The notes under the pieces were generated by a model that saw only the letters and a program-made list of their open reading frames with translations, searched no databases and was not told the origin of the DNA. A stretch of DNA of 39,890 nt from Rhodocyclaceae bacterium UBA2346. GTDB taxonomy: Bacteria; Pseudomonadota; Gammaproteobacteria; Burkholderiales; Rhodocyclaceae. This document shows positions 36,248 through 39,890 of this stretch, piece after piece (the stretch's first letter is position 1; each line of letters begins with the position of its first letter). The DNA lies in contig DDUE01000006.1 in the NCBI GenBank assembly GCA_002344625.1, positions 1 to 39,890 on the forward strand, given 5' to 3'. A program made the translations under genes and the position numbers.

Positions 36248-36685
36248 TCACGGTGCAACAACCACTAGGCGAGCAAAGTAGCTCTTGTAGGGCCTCGGAT
36301 CCCGGGACAGTACGCTCAGGTTGGAGACAGCCGCGTGAGCACCAATGAAGAAGTCAGGCAGCGGCTTCTGCTTCGCCCCTCCGCGTTGTCGATACAGCAC
36401 ATATGCCGCGGCTGTGAGCGATGCGGCCGCCCAAGGCAGCGGGGTCCTCAGCGTGTCATAAACGTCCAGTAGCGCATCGAGCGCACCAACATCTGGCCCA
36501 GGAATGAGCAACTCCGAATAGATCACGATATTGACGTGCAGCGGAGACCGCTCGCTGCAAGCCTGAAGTTGCTCCACGGCCCAGTCGTGCCACGGACTGG
36601 CTTCATCGATGCAATCAACCCAGATGTTCGTGTCTACGAGCGTTCCGGCCGTGCCGTCGTAGGTGGCCAGACTAGCGGCGGCCAC
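36248..36685 (-). CDS. vapC: VapC-type PIN-domain toxin
   Basis: 145-aa predicted endoribonuclease. The PIN acidic residues are all present: D18 (LVDTNIWVD), E58 (VIYSELL), D111 (LPDFFIGAHAA) and D129 (LSRDPRPY). The start appears to be GTG at 36685, overlapping the antitoxin stop by 14 bases, normal for vapBC. The first ~12 residues before GTLVDTN are longer than typical. VapC toxins cleave tRNA or rRNA; the target here is unknown. Confidence 0.9.
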   Translation of the reverse strand: MAAASLATYDGTAGTLVDTNIWVDCIDEASPWHDWAVEQLQACSERSPLHVNIVIYSELLIPGPDVGALDALLDVYDTLRTPLPWAAASLTAAAYVLYRQRGGAKQKPLPDFFIGAHAAVSNLSVLSRDPRPYKSYFARLVVVAP

Positions 36686-36959
36686 GGCGGGTGGAACTCT
36701 TGACGGGTTCGTTCCCTCGGATAAAGCTCATGATCTCGTCGGCACTGAGTTGCTTGAACTCAGAGTTCAAGCTGTCGCGGACCCGTGCCGCAGCCGCTTG
36801 CAACTTGGCTCGGCGGTCATCCTTGACGTTGGTTCCGACGGGCGTAATGATGATCTTGCTTCCATCAAGGCTGAAAACAACTTCGCTGCCGGGTGTGACG
36901 CCGGCGGCTATCCGAATGTGCTTGGGGATCGTGACTTGCCCCTTCTCAGTTACGAGCAT
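36672..36959 (-). CDS. vapB: VapB-type antitoxin (AbrB/SpoVT fold)
   Basis: 95 aa. The N-terminal swapped-hairpin DNA-binding domain has GQVTIPKHIRIAAGVTPGSE; the C-terminal part (LSADEIMSFIRGN) should bind and neutralise the toxin. It should repress its own promoter, which carries a palindrome (36987-36999). The tail is basic (RRGRR). The pair lies in the cassette region and has the same orientation as the attC-linked genes. Confidence 0.9.
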   Translation of the reverse strand: MLVTEKGQVTIPKHIRIAAGVTPGSEVVFSLDGSKIIITPVGTNVKDDRRAKLQAAAARVRDSLNSEFKQLSADEIMSFIRGNEPVKSSTRRGRR

Positions 36960-36986
36960 AGTAGCCCCACAAAGTAAGAATCGATA

Positions 36987-37021
36987 GTAGGAATCCTACG
37001 CCGAAGGGAGGAAGTTGACAA
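36987..37021 (-). promoter_or_regulatory. vapBC promoter with overlapping palindromic operator
   Basis: On the minus strand: TTGTCA (37021-37016), 17 bases, TAGGAT (36998-36993). The palindrome GTAGGA-N-TCCTAC (36987-36999) covers the -10, ideal for autorepression by VapB. Start codon 28 bases downstream of the palindrome. Confidence 0.7.
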
Positions 37022-37040
37022 CGAACGCTGGGGGCAACGA

Positions 37041-37091
37041 TGCCTAAGGAATTAACCGGCGCGCTTTAGCGCGTCCGGGAATTGTCAGGCA
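37041..37091 (-). other. attC-like recombination site 2 (ends the DUF6998-like cassette)
   Basis: Read on the minus strand it begins TGCCTGAC and ends TTAGGCA. Inside, CCGG-A-CGCGC and GCGCG-CCGG pair around TAAA with a single unpaired A in the left arm, and outer AATT boxes also pair. Outer boxes, inner stem and one extrahelical base are the defining architecture of integron attC sites. The right core box departs from GTTRRRY in its first base (CTTAGGC). The stop codon of the cassette gene lies inside the left box. Confidence 0.75.
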
Positions 37092-37432
37092 TGATGGCTA
37101 TCATCTTTCCGCGCTTGCGAGTATGCGACAGCCGCTAAAGTGTCGAAGGGACGATTGGCCAAGTTGCGAAGGGCGCTGAGCTGAGTTGATTTGTTGTGGG
37201 ACGTGAGCCTGCGCCCCTTGATTTGGTATCTGGTGCCGTCAGCGCCACGAGCGTCATACCCGGCTTGAGACTGCGACTCAAAGGACAGTCCGAGGGCACG
37301 GGAAACAAGAGTCTCGGTGTAGTCAGCGACGGGATTGTTTGAGCTACGCACAACTCCACGGTCTTTCAACTCAGCCATCAATGAGCAGTAGGCACCAAGC
37401 AGTTGCTCGTCGTCGAGTTGCGACCAATCCAC
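37085..37432 (-). CDS. Cassette gene: DUF6998-like, PD-(D/E)XK-type protein, possibly shortened
   Basis: 115 aa. NNPVADYTETLVSRALGL, GYDARGADGTRYQIKGRRL and the D...QIK spacing resemble DUF6998-type proteins with a restriction-endonuclease-like core. The usual C-terminal strand-helix after FDTLAAVAY seems missing, so it may be trimmed. Starts with GTG 8 bases after attC site 1's core box and ends inside attC site 2, the expected position of an integron cassette gene. Whether it cuts DNA is unknown; family assignment is from memory. Confidence 0.65.
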   Translation of the reverse strand: MDWSQLDDEQLLGAYCSLMAELKDRGVVRSSNNPVADYTETLVSRALGLSFESQSQAGYDARGADGTRYQIKGRRLTSHNKSTQLSALRNLANRPFDTLAAVAYSQARKDDSHHA

Positions 37433-37439
37433 ACAAGCC

Positions 37440-37509
37440 CCCTAACGTCTAAATTCACCGGCGCTGCGCGGCTTTATCGCGCAGCGTCCGGTGCAATGAT
37501 GGGTTGGGC
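37440..37509 (-). other. attC recombination site 1 (between cassettes A and B)
   Basis: About 70 bases. On the minus strand it opens with GCCCAAC (RYYYAAC box, 37509-37503) and closes with GTTAGGG (37446-37440, near GTTRRRY). The inner stem pairs CACCGG-A-CGCTGCGCG with CGCGCAGCG-CCGGTG, leaving one extrahelical A in the left arm. This is the clearest of the three sites and defines the cassette orientation as minus. Confidence 0.85.
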
Positions 37510-37527
37510 AAAAGATAATCTGACGAA

Positions 37528-37722
37528 TCACATGAAGAAATTTGTGATACTTCGTGAAACGGGAATTGCCACGACAACTGAGATGGGTAAATTGATAACA
37601 AACCACGGGTCTCCTTTTTGAAACAGTCTTCTCCAAGAGGATTTTTGGCAAATTTTCTGCACTGTCAAAAGGCCTGCATAGATCAACAGACCTACGATAA
37701 ATAATGTTATCCCCTCAGCCAC
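37528..37722 (-). CDS. Cassette gene: small membrane protein (64 aa)
   Basis: Not recognised. Two hydrophobic segments (about residues 4-22, starting GITLFIVGLLIYAGLL, and 42-57, INLPISVVVAIPVS) flank a basic loop with KSSWRRLFQKG. Starts with GTG at 37722; a GAGG site 8 bases upstream overlaps the stop codon of the preceding gene, so the two are coupled. It ends 18 bases before attC site 1, in the proper place for the last gene of a cassette. AT-richer than the chromosome. The weak start codon and small size keep this tentative. Confidence 0.6.
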   Translation of the reverse strand: MAEGITLFIVGLLIYAGLLTVQKICQKSSWRRLFQKGDPWFVINLPISVVVAIPVSRSITNFFM

Positions 37723-37732
37723 GTGCTATTCC

Positions 37733-38365
37733 TCAGACCGCTTCAGCAAGAATGAACTTCTGCTCAGCCTGCCGGACGATGACTTCGAGTTCACTGAGCA
37801 GCCGGCGGACAAGGTCTATTGCCGGTTCAGACTTCCATTCGTCGTGTGAAAAGTAGATGTCATCGCGCGTGGTATCCGGCGGACTGTTTTGCTTAATAAG
37901 CTTTTTAGCTCTTGCCTGGTGCCGCTCTTCTCGAAAGCGGTGAAGCCTTTCCCTCAAGGGGTATGTTGCATCTTCCCAGAGAATTCGGAGAGACCTCCGA
38001 TACCAAGGCGCCCCACGTATAACGGTAATGGTCGCCGAGCATGACACATGAACAGAGGCCGTAACGGTCATTTGTATTACTCGGTGTGTGGCAATCGGGC
38101 CTTCTTTCAGTACGTAGTTTCGTTGCTCAAGAAGAAAGCGGGCAAGTCGATTCTGAGCAAGTGCCTTCTGGTGCTCCGCGTACCAGTTGGCGAACTCTGG
38201 GCGATTTGCAAATTCCTTCTGAAGGTGAAACGTGACACTTCGTGTGAAGACAATCGCGGCTTCAAGGTGATTGCAAAATGACACTCGCTCATTCGTTCCG
38301 GCTTCATCAGCACAGTCGAGGAAGAACCTCGCTTTCGCAATTGTTGATCCAGAAATCGACGTCAT
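37733..38365 (-). CDS. Cassette gene: hypothetical protein, 210 aa
   Basis: No confident domain. It looks all-helical: ARFFLDCADEAG, LEAAIVFTRSVTFHLQKEF, FANWYAEHQKAL and RFLLEQRNYVLKEG, then a beta-rich middle (VSCSATITVIRG) and a basic helix (ERLHRFREERHQARAKKLIK). The RN at 82-83 in RNYVLKEG recalls HEPN-type RNase folds, but the expected histidine is lysine, so this is only a hint. ATG 38365 has AGGAG 10 bases upstream and lies 22 bases after the attC site 3 core box. Visibly AT-richer than the chromosome, consistent with acquisition. Confidence 0.8.
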   Translation of the reverse strand: MTSISGSTIAKARFFLDCADEAGTNERVSFCNHLEAAIVFTRSVTFHLQKEFANRPEFANWYAEHQKALAQNRLARFLLEQRNYVLKEGPIATHRVIQMTVTASVHVSCSATITVIRGAPWYRRSLRILWEDATYPLRERLHRFREERHQARAKKLIKQNSPPDTTRDDIYFSHDEWKSEPAIDLVRRLLSELEVIVRQAEQKFILAEAV

Positions 38366-38386
38366 GTGACAACGGCTCCTGATGCT

Positions 38387-38434
38387 GCCCAACGCCTGAA
38401 TTAAGCCGCGCCGCGAAGCGGCGTCGGCTTGAAT
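38387..38434 (-). other. attC recombination site 3, truncated by the IS element
   Basis: On the minus strand the right part is intact: arms GCCG-A-CGCCGC and GCGGCG-CGGC with one extrahelical A, then a core box GTTGGGC (38393-38387). The left outer box (RYYYAAC) is missing, and the IS3-type element begins within a few bases. It closely resembles the 60-base attC type common in mobile integrons. Confidence 0.8.
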
Positions 38435-38625
38435 GCGGTGGCTCCGGTGGTCTGGACAGCTACCGGGTCGAAATAAGCTAAGGCCGGTGGCCGGGGGTTG
38501 GTTTTGACTTTCCCGGATTTTATTCAAATTGGCACGAGCGCTGTGGAGCTTGTGGGCAAAGGGGCGCGCGGTGGGAAAGTCGTCAGACTTTTCCACGGCA
38601 AGTGCCCCAGTTCGCCGCAGGCGAA

Positions 38626-38634
38626 TTGTCCACA
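38626..38634 (+). promoter_or_regulatory. DnaA-box-like motif in the IS noncoding end
   Basis: TTGTCCACA differs from the DnaA box TTATCCACA at one base. ATCCACAG follows and CTGTGGAG lies about 85 bases away, while a 6-bp hairpin (38611-38625) sits directly before it. Chance is possible. Confidence 0.25.
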
Positions 38635-38659
38635 AATCCACAGCGTCCCCTTGCTGTTC

Positions 38660-39493
38660 TCAGGCCGCCCGCAGGGCGGCCTCCTGTTGGCCGAAGTACG
38701 CCTCGTCGGGCGTCTGCCAGCCCAGCGCCTGATGCGGCCGGCGCCGGTTGTACCAGTCGAAGCAGGCCGAGAGGCTGGCCTTCTGCTCGCGACCGTCGGC
38801 GCACGGGCGCAGATAGACCCACTCGTGCTTGACCGTCCACCACAACCGCTCGACGAAGATGTTGTCATGGCACCGGCCGCGCCCGTCCATGCTGATGCGG
38901 ATGCCGTGGCCCTTGAGCACGCCCGTGAAGGCCTCCGCGGTGAACTGGCTACCCTGGTCGGTATTGAAGATCTCGGGCACGCCGTAGCGCGCGATCGCCT
39001 CCTCGAGCGCGGCCACGCAGAAGTCCGTCGTGAGCGTGTTCGACAGCCGCCAGGCGAGCACCCGGCGGGTGGCCCAATCGAGGATCGCCACCAGGTACAG
39101 AAAGCCCTTAGCCATCGGGATGTAGGTGATGTCGGTCGCCCACACGTGGTTGGGACGATCGATCTTGAGCCCCCGCAGCAGATACGGATAGACCGGGTGC
39201 GCCGGATGCGGCCGACTGCTGTTGCGCCGCGGCCCCACCGCCCACAGGCCCATCTTGCGCATCAGGCGGCGGATGCGCCGCCGCCCCACGGCCGTGCCCT
39301 CGCGCGCAAGCATGGCCTGCACGCGCCGGCTGCCGTAGACCGGGTGATCGGTGAAGATGCGGTCGATGCGACGCACCAACGCCAACTCCTCCGCCGAATC
39401 GCCCATCGGCCAGTAATAGGCACTGCTTCGCGCCACGTCCAGCAGCGCGCACTGGCGCGCCACCGACAACTCGCTGTTGGTCCGCGTGATCAT
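38660..39493 (-). CDS. IS3-family transposase OrfB (DDE integrase)
   Basis: 277 aa from the ATG at 39493; normally produced as a fusion with OrfA by -1 frameshifting. The DDE triad is D121 (VWATDITYI), D179 (FNTDQGSQF) and E215 (DNIFVERLW), giving DD35E spacing. An N-terminal HTH_21-like segment (YGSRRVQAML) and C-terminal RRPHQALGWQTPDEAY are typical of IS3. Intact, so the element may still move. The ATG overlaps the orfA stop (ATGA). Confidence 0.93.
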   Translation of the reverse strand: MITRTNSELSVARQCALLDVARSSAYYWPMGDSAEELALVRRIDRIFTDHPVYGSRRVQAMLAREGTAVGRRRIRRLMRKMGLWAVGPRRNSSRPHPAHPVYPYLLRGLKIDRPNHVWATDITYIPMAKGFLYLVAILDWATRRVLAWRLSNTLTTDFCVAALEEAIARYGVPEIFNTDQGSQFTAEAFTGVLKGHGIRISMDGRGRCHDNIFVERLWWTVKHEWVYLRPCADGREQKASLSACFDWYNRRRPHQALGWQTPDEAYFGQQEAALRAA

Positions 39494-39798
39494 CGCCCGC
39501 CTTTCAGTAGCCGGGAGAGCGCGGGCTGCCCGGCCAAAAAATCGCGCTCCACCTTCAGCTGGCCGAGCTGGCGGTACAGCTCGTCGATCGTCTTCTGCTG
39601 CTCGCCCTCGGCCTTCTTCGCGCCGCGCTCGAACAGCTCCCCCGCCCGGCGCGCCAACTCCTGCTTCCAGGTGCTGATCATCGTCGGATGCACCCCGTAC
39701 TCGGCCGACAGCTCGGCCAGCGTCTTCTCCCCACTCAGCGCCGCCATCGCGACCTGTGCCTTGAACTGCGCGCTGTGCTGCTTGCGTTTTACACCCAT
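39490..39798 (-). CDS. IS3-family transposase OrfA (HTH protein)
   Basis: 102 aa. N-terminal helix-turn-helix TLAELSAEYGVHPTMISTWK binds the terminal repeats; the C-terminal coiled coil (QQKTIDELYRQLGQLKVERD) acts in dimerisation. Near its end the slippery heptamer T-TTT-TTG (39541-39535, minus strand) allows a -1 shift into orfB. Intact. Confidence 0.93.
   Translation of the reverse strand: MGVKRKQHSAQFKAQVAMAALSGEKTLAELSAEYGVHPTMISTWKQELARRAGELFERGAKKAEGEQQKTIDELYRQLGQLKVERDFLAGQPALSRLLKGGR
39510..39541 (-). promoter_or_regulatory. Programmed -1 ribosomal frameshift signal
   Basis: Slippery TTTTTTG at 39541-39535 in the correct phase (codons TTT TTG), followed directly by GCCGGG (39534-39529) that can pair with CCCGGC (39515-39510). 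A shift here reads on through FFGRAARALPATERRAM into OrfB. Confidence 0.8.
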
Positions 39799-39890
39799 GT
39801 TTCATGCCTCAACTGTCCGGGCGGCCTTAGCTTATCCAACTGTCCAGTTTTCCGGCACCGCCGCAGAATGACTACAAAGGGACTTCCCAC

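Larger units (their letters stand above)
38439..39857 (-). mobile_element. IS3-family insertion sequence (~1.42 kb)
   Basis: Two overlapping transposase frames on the minus strand between imperfect terminal repeats. Both ends contain CTGGACAG followed by ATAAGCTAAGGCCG; the left copy (from 38439) has a short insertion relative to the right (ending 39857). Both ends start TG when read inward. About 220 noncoding bases separate the orfB stop from the left end, longer than usual for IS3. No clear short target duplication: flanks are CGG and CCG, though GAATG occurs at 38431-38435 and 39866-39870. Confidence 0.85.

Noticed and set aside
38431..39870. GAATG as the IS target-site duplication
   Set aside because: The copies do not sit directly at the inferred IS ends (five to nine bases off on one side), so chance cannot be excluded.

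Overview
The window is GC-rich chromosomal DNA from a betaproteobacterium, most likely the Azoarcus/Thauera/Aromatoleum group (Rhodocyclales). This rests on the gene order rpoE-mucABC-degQ beside nadB, the yceD-rpmF-plsX-fabH-fabD-fabG-acpP-fabF cluster, the rluC/rne divergent pair, and the protein sequences. Species was not determined, and no database search was possible.

Region 1 (1-4730): the 3' end of a branched-chain-amino-acid-type ABC importer locus (periplasmic binding protein, two permeases, two ATPases), followed by a MarR-type regulator with a candidate operator. Region 2 (4749-9126, minus strand): the envelope-stress operon rpoE-rseA/mucA-rseB/mucB-rseC/mucC-degQ/mucD plus a small glutaredoxin-like gene, mostly coupled by ATGA overlaps. 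Region 3 (9246-17460): nadB, a YgfX-like gene, and the fatty-acid/phospholipid synthesis cluster reading leftward from a strong promoter in front of yceD. Region 4 (17486-24274): maf and a tetrapyrrole-methylase-type methyltransferase, then rluC-HAD phosphatase-Rieske on the minus strand, and divergently rne with a structured leader. Region 5 (24365-35669): protein-tyrosine phosphatase, uvrB, an aspartate/aromatic aminotransferase, two identical tRNA-Asn genes, an orphan 66-aa gene with a structured leader, a Lon-like protease, moaA, rmuC and a membrane protein of unknown function.

Region 6 (about 35700-39890) is accessory DNA and the most interesting part. Three hairpin sites with the architecture of integron attC recombination sites (37041-37091, 37440-37509 and a truncated one at 38387-38434) lie in the same orientation. 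They separate small minus-strand gene cassettes: a 210-aa unknown protein with a 64-aa membrane protein, a DUF6998-like PD-(D/E)XK-type protein, and a VapBC toxin-antitoxin pair with its own palindromic promoter. No integrase gene lies in the window, so this looks like a cluster of attC sites lacking an integrase, or one end of a larger integron. One end is cut by an IS3-family element (38439-39857) with a clear -1 frameshift signal. The other end abuts a transposase remnant (about 36109-36225).
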